Shown here: positions 1 through 8,800 of the stretch, in pieces
How positions within the stretch are numbered: position 1 is the stretch's first letter
Layout: the number at the start of each line of letters is the position of its first letter
Source: Brachybacterium sp. UMB0905
GTDB lineage: Bacteria; Actinomycetota; Actinomycetes; Actinomycetales; Dermabacteraceae
Assembly: GCF_002871795.1 (NCBI RefSeq)
Contig: NZ_PNHL01000021.1
Coordinates: 1-28,267, forward strand
Reading direction: 5' to 3'
Length of the DNA: 28,267 bases
Position numbers and translations under genes: made by a program
The notes under the pieces: generated by a model
Databases searched by the model: none
Told to the model about the DNA's origin: nothing
Seen by the model: only the letters and a program-made list of their open reading frames with translations

Positions 1-16
1 AACCGAAGAACACGCA

Positions 17-63
17 GATCAAGCCCAAGCAGCTTGATCAACCGTCAACAACTTGCGGGCAAG
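17..63. repeat. Two small inverted repeats at the window edge
   Basis: GATCAAGC (17-24) and GCTTGATC (32-39) form an 8-bp inverted repeat with a 7-nt spacer. CTTGC/GCAAG (52-63) forms a second one with a 2-nt spacer. This stretch is less GC-rich than what follows. It could be a terminator for something left of the window, or the edge of a mobile or deleted segment. Nothing in the window decides between these. Confidence 0.3.
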
Positions 64-186
64 CCCACGGCGGGGCAGTTCGGCGGGGGCGGATTCGGCC
101 TGCACCACCACCTGCTCGGCGGTGGTGGCGGCGGCGAGGACCGCGGTGGCGAGGGCCTGGGGGGCTCCCAGCACGAGCAGCGTCAT
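19..186 (-). CDS. Short unrecognised reading frame, possibly a truncated gene (55 aa)
   Basis: ATG at 186 is preceded by GAAGGAG at a normal ribosome-binding distance, so translation probably starts here, divergently from the GntR gene. The predicted protein begins MTLLVLGAPQALATAVLAAA and continues as an Ala/Val-rich stretch, then stops after 55 residues at a TGA (21-19). Codons are high-GC until about position 60. After that the composition drops and small palindromes appear, so the C-terminal part may be out of context: the 5' end of a longer gene cut by a deletion or insertion. I do not recognise the family. It could also be a genuine small protein, or a real gene carrying a frameshift. 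Confidence 0.35.
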   Translation of the reverse strand: MTLLVLGAPQALATAVLAAATTAEQVVVQAESAPAELPRRGLARKLLTVDQAAWA

Positions 187-271
187 CGCGGCTCCTTCGG
201 GTCGAGATGGTCCGGGCCACGGAAGCCCGGAAGGGCGGGACCTGCATAGTCCGATACTCCGGACGGGTGAT

Positions 272-289
272 CTGTGGTGTGTGCCACAG
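272..289. promoter_or_regulatory. Inverted repeat in the divergent intergenic region
   Basis: CTGTGG and CCACAG form a perfect 6-bp inverted repeat separated by TGTGTG. It lies between the minus-strand start at 186 and the GntR start at 392, where operators would be expected. Which protein binds it, if any, cannot be read from the sequence. Confidence 0.3.
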
Positions 290-339
290 GTGTCGGGCTA
301 GCGTGCCATGTGCGCCTCAGTGGCGTCAAGACGTAATTT

Positions 340-355
340 CACTGAAATTTCAGTG
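340..355. promoter_or_regulatory. Perfect 16-bp palindrome, candidate GntR operator
   Basis: CACTGAAATTTCAGTG is a perfect palindrome with an AT-rich centre in otherwise GC-rich DNA, 37 bp before the proposed GntR start codon and just upstream of its putative promoter. FCD-type GntR dimers bind short palindromes and commonly autoregulate, so this is the best candidate operator for the adjacent regulator. That assignment is inference. Confidence 0.55.
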
Positions 356-378
356 TGGCGCAGACGGTGGATGTGGGC

Positions 379-384
379 TAGGTT
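379..384 (+). promoter_or_regulatory. Candidate -10 element for a leaderless GntR transcript
   Basis: TAGGTT fits the actinobacterial TANNNT -10 pattern and ends 7 nt before the ATG at 392, where no Shine-Dalgarno sequence is visible. This spacing is typical of leaderless transcripts. No convincing -35 element is seen. Confidence 0.4.
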
Positions 385-391
385 GCCCTCC

Positions 392-1078
392 ATGGAGCTC
401 CCTCAGAAGGAGAGCCTCGCCGACGCGGCCTACCGCCATTTGAAGCGGTTGATCCTCTCCGCGACGCTCTCACCGGACACCGTCATCGACGAGAAGCTCG
501 TCGCCGCTGAGCTCGGCATGAGCCGAACCCCGGTGCGTCAGGCCACCAGCCGCCTGGCCGCCGAAGGCTTCGTGCGCGTGCTGCCCCAGCGCGGCACCCT
601 CGTCGCGCAGCTGTCGGTGTCCGATATTGAGCAGGTCTACCTGCTGCGCAGCCTCGTCGAGCCGGTCGCTGCCTCGCTCGCCGCCCAGCGCGCGACCCCC
701 CAGGACCTCGAGCGCCTGGAGGCCTTCGAGCGCGAATACCTCGCCGAGTTCGATATCGAGGACCACATCCCCGACCACGCCCTGCACACGCGCCTGCACA
801 CCGCGATCGCGGAGGTGGCCGGGATGCCGCGCTTGGTCCGTCTGATCCGTGAACTGCAGGAACAGACCCAGTGGTTCCTCGCGGTGCGGGTGCGGGAGGG
901 CCGACAGGTTCCCAGCCCGCATAGCCACCAGACGCTGCTGAGCGCCATCCGCGACGGCGACGCCGAACGGGCCCGGGACATCTCCCGCACCGCGATCCTC
1001 GGCTCGCGCAGCAAGATCCTCAACGGCGCGGTGCCCGAGGCGGACCTGCTGCTGGCCACCGCCACGACGCTGCCGTGA
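392..1078 (+). CDS. GntR-family transcriptional regulator, FCD (FadR) subfamily
   Basis: The 228-residue protein has the usual length and order of FCD-type GntR regulators. An N-terminal winged helix-turn-helix (about residues 8-75) contains ELGMSRTPVRQA and a wing ending LPQRGTLVA. An all-helical ligand-binding FCD domain (about 80-220) follows. It carries the family's D/H pattern (DHALHTRLH, HSHQTLL) that often coordinates a metal with a small carboxylate effector. ATG at 392 was chosen because it puts the HTH at the normal distance from the N-terminus; the frame is open back to 308, but that extension looks non-coding. The stop is 48 bp before the oxidoreductase gene on the same strand, so the regulator probably controls that gene. 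The effector is unknown. Confidence 0.9.
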   Translation: MELPQKESLADAAYRHLKRLILSATLSPDTVIDEKLVAAELGMSRTPVRQATSRLAAEGFVRVLPQRGTLVAQLSVSDIEQVYLLRSLVEPVAASLAAQRATPQDLERLEAFEREYLAEFDIEDHIPDHALHTRLHTAIAEVAGMPRLVRLIRELQEQTQWFLAVRVREGRQVPSPHSHQTLLSAIRDGDAERARDISRTAILGSRSKILNGAVPEADLLLATATTLP

Positions 1079-1126
1079 CGGCGCGCCCCTGACACCCCGC
1101 CGACCATCGACCATCCGGAGGAGACG

Positions 1127-3169
1127 ATGACGTCCCACCAGGCAGATCCCGCCGCCCGCACCATCGCGGTGATCGGCGGTGGCCCCCGCGGCATCGCCGC
1201 CGTCGAGCGCCTGCTCGCCAACGCCCCCGATCTGGGCATCCAATCACTGGACATCCAGGTCATCGAGCCGTACCGGCCCGGGGGCGGGCGCGTATGGGAC
1301 GCTGACCAGCCCTCGCACCTGCTCATGAACACCCTGTGCGCGGACGCCACCCACTTCACCGACGACACCGTGGAGATCCGCGGCCCCCTGCGCCCCGGCC
1401 CCGCCCTGTACGACTGGGCGCAGCAGATCGTGGCCGGCACCGTCAGGGACCTCGGCCGCCCGGAGCGCCCGCTGGATGCCGAGCATCACCGCGAGGCGGA
1501 GCAGATGCAGCCGCATTCGCACCCCTCGCGCCGCATCCTCGGCGGCTACCTCGAGTGGTGCCACGCCCAGGATCTCGCCGCCGCCCCCGTCGGCGCGCAG
1601 GTCACGCACGTGCCCGGCACCGCGCAGCGCATCACGCCCGCAGGAGAGCGCTGGCGCATCAGCGTGGCCGGCACCGTCCCGCCCACCGACCCCGGGCATG
1701 ACCCGTCGGCCCCGGTGCACGACATCGTGGCCGATGCGGTCATCCTCGCCACCGGCCACGCCGATGCCGAGCCCGCCGGCCGCGGCGCCGAGATCACTGC
1801 CGCGGCGCAGGCCGCGGGGCTGTGGCTCGGCGCCCCCACCAGCCCCATCTCCCAGCATGCGCTCGAGGAGCTCGAGGCCGGGCAGAGCGTGATCGTGCGG
1901 GGCCTGGGCATGAACTTCTTCGACTACATGTCGCTGCTGACCATCGGCCGCGGAGGCGTGTTCGAGGAGGACCCGGAGGGCCCCGATGCCCTGCGCTACG
2001 TCCCCAGCGGACGCGAACCGCACCTCGTCGTCGGCTCCGGGCGCGGCATCCCCTACCGCGCCAAGGGGCGTTTCGGGCAGATGACCCCCGTGTTCCCCAA
2101 ACACCACATGACCTCCGAGCTCGTGGCCCACCTCATCGCCCGCGCCGGCTCCGGGGACCAGGTGGACTTCCGTCGGGACCTGTACCCGCAGGTCATGAAG
2201 GACGGGGCGCACCTGTACTACGAGCGGCTCGCCGAGCAGCGGCCCGCCGCCTTCGCCGGAGACGTCGCAGAGATCCTCACCGCCCTGCAGGAGCACGACT
2301 GGGACTCCGCGCCCCTGCGCGCCGTCATCGAGCGGATCGTCCCCGACCCCGAGGACCGCCTCGAGGTCCCGGCGCTGGACCGCCCCCTGGACGGGCTCGA
2401 GTTCCCCGACGCACCGAGCCTGACCGCCTGGTGGCTCGCGGACCTGCGGCGCGACGTCGCCGAGGCGAACCTCGGGATGGCCAGCGCCCTCAAATGCGCC
2501 TCAGTGCAGATCGGCGCGGGCCGAGGACCGCTGCGCACCCTCGTGCGCTTCGGCGGCGTGACCGGCCCGTCCTACCGCGACGACGTCGAAGGCTGGTTCC
2601 GCGGCTTCGCCGGGATGCTCGCCTCCGGCCCGCCCGCCCGCCGCATCGACGAGCTGATCGCCCTGGTCAAGGCCGGGATCGTGGAGCCGCTGGGGGCCCG
2701 GATGCGGGTCGCGGTGCGGGATGGCCGATACGTCGCCTCCTCCCCGAGCGTGCCCGGCCTCGAACGCACCGCCACCGCGCTGCTCGAGGCGCATCTGCCA
2801 CCGGCGGACTTCCCCCACAGCGCCAACCCGGTGCTGCATGCGCTGCGCGAGGACGGCCTCGGGCGGGCCTGGGAGATCCCCGGGGCCGATGGGGCCCAGC
2901 CCGTGCCCACCGGGGCGCTCGAGGTGGGCCCCGCCCCCTACCGGGTGGTGGATGCAACCGGGCGCGAACAGGCGGGGCTGTACGCCGTCGGCGTGCCGCT
3001 CGAATCCATCCTGTGGGGCACGCAGCTGCAGCCCCTGGCCCGCACCAACTCCCGATTCCTGCGCGAGCTCGACGAGGTGGCGCGCGATGCGCTGCTGCCC
3101 GGCGTGGACGCGCAGGAAGCACCGCAGGCCCGCGACCCCGAGCGCGAGCATGCCGAGGAGAGCGCCTGA
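1127..3169 (+). CDS. FAD/NAD(P)-binding oxidoreductase (NAD_binding_9-type), substrate unknown
   Basis: This 680-residue protein starts with a Rossmann dinucleotide-binding fold: IGGGPRG at residues 16-22. A PGGGRVWD segment and an LLMNTLCADATHFTD segment follow, as in the FAD-NAD(P)-binding domain family found near siderophore-type N-hydroxylases and in many uncharacterised actinobacterial oxidoreductases. A second nucleotide-binding region is suggested by VIVRGLGMNFFDYMS (about 252-266). The C-terminal half contains a long helical insertion and ends in an acidic tail. No signal peptide or membrane segment is seen, so the protein is probably cytosolic. The start has a strong GGAGGAGA ribosome site. 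The gene lies 48 bp after a GntR regulator and probably forms an operon with it. The flavin and pyridine-nucleotide chemistry is supported; the substrate is not. Confidence 0.88.
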   Translation: MTSHQADPAARTIAVIGGGPRGIAAVERLLANAPDLGIQSLDIQVIEPYRPGGGRVWDADQPSHLLMNTLCADATHFTDDTVEIRGPLRPGPALYDWAQQIVAGTVRDLGRPERPLDAEHHREAEQMQPHSHPSRRILGGYLEWCHAQDLAAAPVGAQVTHVPGTAQRITPAGERWRISVAGTVPPTDPGHDPSAPVHDIVADAVILATGHADAEPAGRGAEITAAAQAAGLWLGAPTSPISQHALEELEAGQSVIVRGLGMNFFDYMSLLTIGRGGVFEEDPEGPDALRYVPSGREPHLVVGSGRGIPYRAKGRFGQMTPVFPKHHMTSELVAHLIARAGSGDQVDFRRDLYPQVMKDGAHLYYERLAEQRPAAFAGDVAEILTALQEHDWDSAPLRAVIERIVPDPEDRLEVPALDRPLDGLEFPDAPSLTAWWLADLRRDVAEANLGMASALKCASVQIGAGRGPLRTLVRFGGVTGPSYRDDVEGWFRGFAGMLASGPPARRIDELIALVKAGIVEPLGARMRVAVRDGRYVASSPSVPGLERTATALLEAHLPPADFPHSANPVLHALREDGLGRAWEIPGADGAQPVPTGALEVGPAPYRVVDATGREQAGLYAVGVPLESILWGTQLQPLARTNSRFLRELDEVARDALLPGVDAQEAPQARDPEREHAEESA

Positions 3170-3205
3170 ACCATCCACCGCGCCGCCCCGCATGCGGCAC
3201 ATGGA

Positions 3206-3221
3206 GTCCGCCCGCGCGGAC
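3206..3221 (+). terminator. Small GC hairpin after the oxidoreductase gene
   Basis: GTCCGC and GCGGAC pair around a 4-nt loop, 36 nt after the stop codon. There is no T-run. It may be a weak terminator separating the oxidoreductase from tdh, but such stems are frequent by chance at this GC content. Confidence 0.25.
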
Positions 3222-3330
3222 ACGGGCCTTCCGTCGGCCACCGGGCGGCGGCGGAGGGGCCATGCTGGGAGATGAACGAACGCCCATCCGGGCGCCGGAG
3301 AGCCCGCGAGGGCAGAAGAGAGGAAGCACG

Positions 3331-4401
3331 ATGCGCGCACTGCGCAAGACCGCGCCCGGCGCGGGGCTGGAATTCACCGAGGTTCCCGAGCCGCAGCCCG
3401 GGCCGTGGGACGTCAAGGTGCGGGTGCTGCGCGCCGGGATCTGCGGCACCGACCTGCACATCCTGGCCTGGGACGCCTCCGCCCAGCAGATGTGCGACAC
3501 CGTCCCCTTCACCCCCGGCCATGAGTTCTACGGCGAGGTCGTCGAGGTGGGGTCCGAGGTGCCCGATGTACGCGTCGGCGACCGCATCTCCGGGGAGGGC
3601 CACGTGGTGTGCGGGACGTGCCGCAACTGCCGCGCCGGCCGCCGCCAGATGTGCATCCGCACCCGCTCCATCGGCGTGCAGCGCGACGGCGCCTTCGCTG
3701 AATACGTCGTCCTGCCGCACCAGAACGTGTGGGTCCACGAGCACGGCGGCGGCACCGATCTGATCACCCCCGAGCTCGGCGCCGTCTTCGACCCCCTGGG
3801 CAACGCCGTGCACACGGCCCTCAAGTTCCCGCTGGTGGGCGAGGATGTGCTGATCACCGGTGCCGGGCCGATCGGCCTCATGGCCGCGGCGGTCTCCCGC
3901 CACGCCGGCGCCCGCTACATCACCCTCACCGACCTCAACCCTCACCGCCTGCAGATGGCCCGCGAATCCTCCGGCGCCGATGTGGTCCTGGACGTCGCCT
4001 CCACCCGGGTGCGTGACGCCCAGAAGCAGCTGGGCATGCGCGAGGGCTTCGACGTGGGCCTGGAGATCTCCGGCAGCGCCCGCGCCCTCCAGGAGATGAT
4101 CGAGAACATGAACCACGGCGGCCGGATCGCCCTGCTGGGTCTGCCCGCCCAGCAGTTCGAGATCGACTGGACGATGGTGGTCACCCGCATGATCACCCTG
4201 CAGGGCATCTACGGCCGCGAGATGTTCGAGACCTGGAACGCCATGAGCGCGATGCTCTCGACGTCCCCGACGCTGCGCCGCGCGATCGAGGCGACGATCA
4301 CCGACGTGCTGCCCGCCGAGCAGTGGGAGCGCGGCTACGAGATCGCCCGCGCCGGCGAGGCCGGCAAGGTGGTCCTGGACTGGGAGCACATCAGCTCCTG
4401 A
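3331..4401 (+). CDS. tdh: L-threonine 3-dehydrogenase
   Basis: This zinc-dependent medium-chain dehydrogenase oxidises L-threonine to 2-amino-3-ketobutyrate with NAD+. The 356 residues match the family length. Visible elements are the catalytic-zinc motif CGTDLH (38-43) and GHE (63-65), a structural zinc site with cysteines 94, 97, 100 and 108, and the NAD-binding GAGPIG (177-182). The family signature [12 protein letters not shown] (153-164) separates Tdh from alcohol and sorbitol dehydrogenases. ATG at 3331 has an AGAGGAAG ribosome site; the longer upstream frame lacks one and does not look like protein. The kbl gene follows after 95 bp, giving the classical tdh-kbl threonine catabolism pair, whose product acetyl-CoA enters central metabolism and whose glycine feeds one-carbon metabolism. 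Confidence 0.94.
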   Translation: MRALRKTAPGAGLEFTEVPEPQPGPWDVKVRVLRAGICGTDLHILAWDASAQQMCDTVPFTPGHEFYGEVVEVGSEVPDVRVGDRISGEGHVVCGTCRNCRAGRRQMCIRTRSIGVQRDGAFAEYVVLPHQNVWVHEHGGGTDLITPELGAVFDPLGNAVHTALKFPLVGEDVLITGAGPIGLMAAAVSRHAGARYITLTDLNPHRLQMARESSGADVVLDVASTRVRDAQKQLGMREGFDVGLEISGSARALQEMIENMNHGGRIALLGLPAQQFEIDWTMVVTRMITLQGIYGREMFETWNAMSAMLSTSPTLRRAIEATITDVLPAEQWERGYEIARAGEAGKVVLDWEHISS

Positions 4402-4405
4402 CCTG

Positions 4406-4420
4406 GCCCACGGAGTGGGC
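4406..4420 (+). other. Hairpin between tdh and kbl
   Basis: GCCCAC and GTGGGC pair around a GGA loop immediately after the tdh stop codon. A second small inverted repeat, TGTGC/GCACA, lies at 4428-4442. These may mark an mRNA 3' end or processing point within the operon. No T-run follows. Confidence 0.25.
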
Positions 4421-4496
4421 GGGGCATTGTGCAGTCGGCACAGCCCCCGTCGGCCCCCTGACCATTCACCACCACCCATCCCGAGGGAAGGACCCC

Positions 4497-5711
<1,215 letters not shown>

Positions 5712-5779
5712 GCTGAGGGCCGGGGCCGGGCGCGTGGGGCCGGGGCCTGCTCGGTTCGGGGCCGGGTGTGCGGGGTGGA

Positions 5780-5854
5780 TTCCGCGAACGGGACGCAGGC
5801 GACCGGCCGCGTGCATACTGCAGGCGGCCGGTCGCTAGCGTCCCTTCCGTGGAA
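5780..5854. terminator. Long symmetric hairpin between convergent genes (bidirectional terminator or palindromic element)
   Basis: The arms are strictly symmetric around one centre. A 12-bp perfect stem (5799-5810 with 5824-5835) is followed by a 2-nt imperfection, then 7 perfect pairs (5790-5796 with 5838-5844), then a further mostly paired outer stem to 5780/5854. The 13-nt loop is GTGCATACTGCAG (5811-5823). It lies 68 bp after the kbl stop and 32 bp from the phosphoesterase stop, as expected for a shared terminator. The stem is far longer than a terminator needs, there is no T-run, and the loop resembles that of the hairpin at 10601-10687. Confidence 0.7.
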
Positions 5855-5886
5855 GTGCCTGCCGGGTAGTTCGGGCAGGCCGGGGC

Positions 5887-8800
5887 TCAGCTGCGGCGGC
5901 GGATCAGCAGGGTCGCGGCCCCGGCGGCCAGCAGCCCGAGTGCCGCGGCGGCGAGCACGCCCGCCTCGACGCCCGTGCGAGCCAGCGGTCCTGATCCGGC
6001 AGGCGTGGCGCCGGGCTGCGCAGGTCGCGCAGGATCCGCAGGCTGGTCCGGCGCACCGGGTTCACCCGGCTGCCCCGGCCCGCCCAGGCCCTCAGACCCG
6101 CCAGACCCACCGGGACCCTCAGGCCCGCCCGGCCCCGTCTCGCACCCGTCACCCGTCAGCACCAGCTCCCGGACCTCGCTGCGGGCCACGCCGCCGTGCG
6201 GGTCGGTGACCAGGGCGTACCAGCTGTGCGTTCCGGTGCCGAGCTCGCTCGCATCCACGCTCACCTCGGTACCGGAGGCGGCATCCTCCACCGCCCCGAA
6301 CTCCACGGCGGAGAGCACATCCGCCGTGAACTCGTCCGTGACCAGCTCCTTCGCCTGCGGCTCGAGCCCCAGTTGCGCGTAGGGGATCGTGAACTCCTGG
6401 TCCTCGAGCGGCAGCGTCGGGTCATCGGCGTTGTACTGCTCGAGCGAGGGCGAGTAGGTCCGCGAGATCATCCGCCCGCCCGCGTTGTCGAAGTGCATCA
6501 GGCGCAGGAACCCCTGGCCGCCCTCCGGCAGGCCCTGGTAGTCGAACAGGATCTGCGTGACCTGTCGGTCGTCGGCCCCATCCCCGTCATCATCGAAGCC
6601 GTCCACGCGCGTGTAGGCGTCGTGGTAGTGGCCGCTCATGACCATCGAGACGTTCGGGTTCACGGCGATGACCTCGTCGTAGATTCGCTGCGGGATGGGG
6701 CCCAGCCCGCCCGTGGTCAGCATGTACTCGTGGAGGTTGATGATCGCGGTGCGCTCCGGGTAGGCGGCCAGCACCTCGTTCATCCAGTCGATTGCCGCGT
6801 CATCGGGGCCCCAGCCCATCGAGACCACGATGAAGTCGTGCCCGCCGGTGCTGAACAGGTCGTAGTGCCCGCGGTTGTTCTCGTATGAGCCGCCGTACCA
6901 GGGGTTACCGGCGTAGCGGTCCTCGCCGAAGAACTTCTCGTACTGCGAGTAGTCCTCGAGCGCGCCGCCCACGTCGTGGTTCCCGGCCAGGACGCCGTAG
7001 GGCAGGCCCGCCTCATCGAGCATGTCGTAGGCCGGATCGGCGTTCGCCCACTGGTGCGGCTGGTCCCAGTTGTCCACGATGTCGCCGGTGTGGAACAGGT
7101 ACTGGATATTCATGTTCCGCCGCTGATCCAGCACGTACTGGTGGATCGCGAGCTGGTGGTCGTAGAACTCCTCGTTGTAGTACTGGGTGTCGGACTCCCA
7201 GGCCAGCGTGAAGTCGTACTCATCGCGCGGGGTGTCCTCCGGATGCGCCGGGGTCACGGCGGACTCGCGGGTGGACAGGTCCTCGCCGGCCCAGCCGATC
7301 GAATGCTGCACCACCGCCTGGACCTCGTCGTCGATCACATGGCCCGCCGCCGGGACCACGGCCTCGAGCGACACGGACCCATCGGCCTTAGCGAACGTCA
7401 CCGCGACCTCCTCGAGCCCGCCATCCTCCTGCTGCACCAGCAGACGCACCCGCGCCCCCGCATCAGCGGTCCCCGACCAGGTCAGACGCACCTCCGCGTC
7501 CTCCCCGGCGTTCTCGGGGACAGCGGTGGTGAAGGCGTGGAACGGCAGGCCGGAGCCGTCAGCGGACCCGGCGCCGAGAGTCGGCTCCCCGGCCACGAGC
7601 TCGGCCCCGGTGCGCTCGGCCTGATCGGCGTCGCTCACGGTCCCGGCGCTGCCGCGCACGGTCCCATCGGCCAGGGACGATGTGGTCCCGGCGCGGAAGG
7701 ACACGTCCATCGGGTCACCGGAGGGGTCGCTCACGCGCACCGCGGCCGACGGGTCCTCGCACACCGGCACCGTGGCGCCGTCCTCGGTCAGCGCCTCGAC
7801 GCTCGGGTTCTCCTCATCGGTGCGGAACGTGACGGTGTGCGTGGACTCATTGCCGACTGCGTCGCGGGCCGTGATCTCGAAGGTGTGCTCGCCGGGCTCG
7901 AGGATCAGGCTCGAGACCTCCTCGCCGAGCTGCACCTCCTCACCGTCGAGCGTGGCGCGGACCGCCTCGACGCCGCTGCCGGCATCGGTCACCTCAGCAT
8001 CCAGGGTGAACGTGCCCTGCATGAGCGCACCCTCGACCAGCGGGCTCGTGATCTCCGGGGCGGTATTGTCCACCACCACGGTGCGCTCCACACGGTTGCC
8101 GTCCTGGTCATAGCCGCACACCACATGCTCGCCATCGGCCACTGCGGTGGTGTCCCAGGCGTGGGCGAGGGCGGTGTACGCATCGTCGGGAATGTCGAAA
8201 CGCGCCTCGAGCACCTCGATCTTCCCGGCCGAATCACCCATCGCGAGGATCTTGTCGGGGTCCTCGTAGCCGGCGGCGCGCAGGGTGCGGCCGTCGGGCA
8301 GGATCAGCCGCACATCCCGCACGGTGAAGTCGTCGTTGTTCTCATCCGGGTCCGGGCCAGGCGCTGCCTTCGTGCCCGCCGCGATATCCACCTGCAGCGT
8401 CTCACCCGGGGTGATGTGCTTCAGCGGCACCGCGGCATCCACGGTCTCCCAGTTCGCGTAGAAGCCCTCGTCGAAGATGTGCAGCACCTCGTCGTCCACC
8501 AGCACGCCGTTGCGGAAGAACGCATCGGTGGCCGAAGCGCTGAAGGCGAACACCGGCGCTGCCTCGAGCGCGGGGGAGGCGGTGACGTCCGTGCCGTCGA
8601 TGCACACGCTCGCCGTCGGCGGATGCGCATCCCCCGCCACGGACACCGTCGTCGTGCCCGCCACGTACTGCCCGTCCTCGAGGTTCATCCGCAGCGGTCC
8701 CTGGTCCACGCCCTTAAGCGGCACCCGCACGGTCTCGGTGCGGGTCTCGTTCACCCCGTCGGAGACCACCACGGCGTACTCGAACCAGCGCTTGCCGGTG

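Noticed and set aside
1822..3330. Upstream extension of the tdh frame through the oxidoreductase gene
   Set aside because: The extension is Arg/Pro/Ala-rich shadow sequence; the ribosome site and the conserved N-terminus place the tdh start at 3331.
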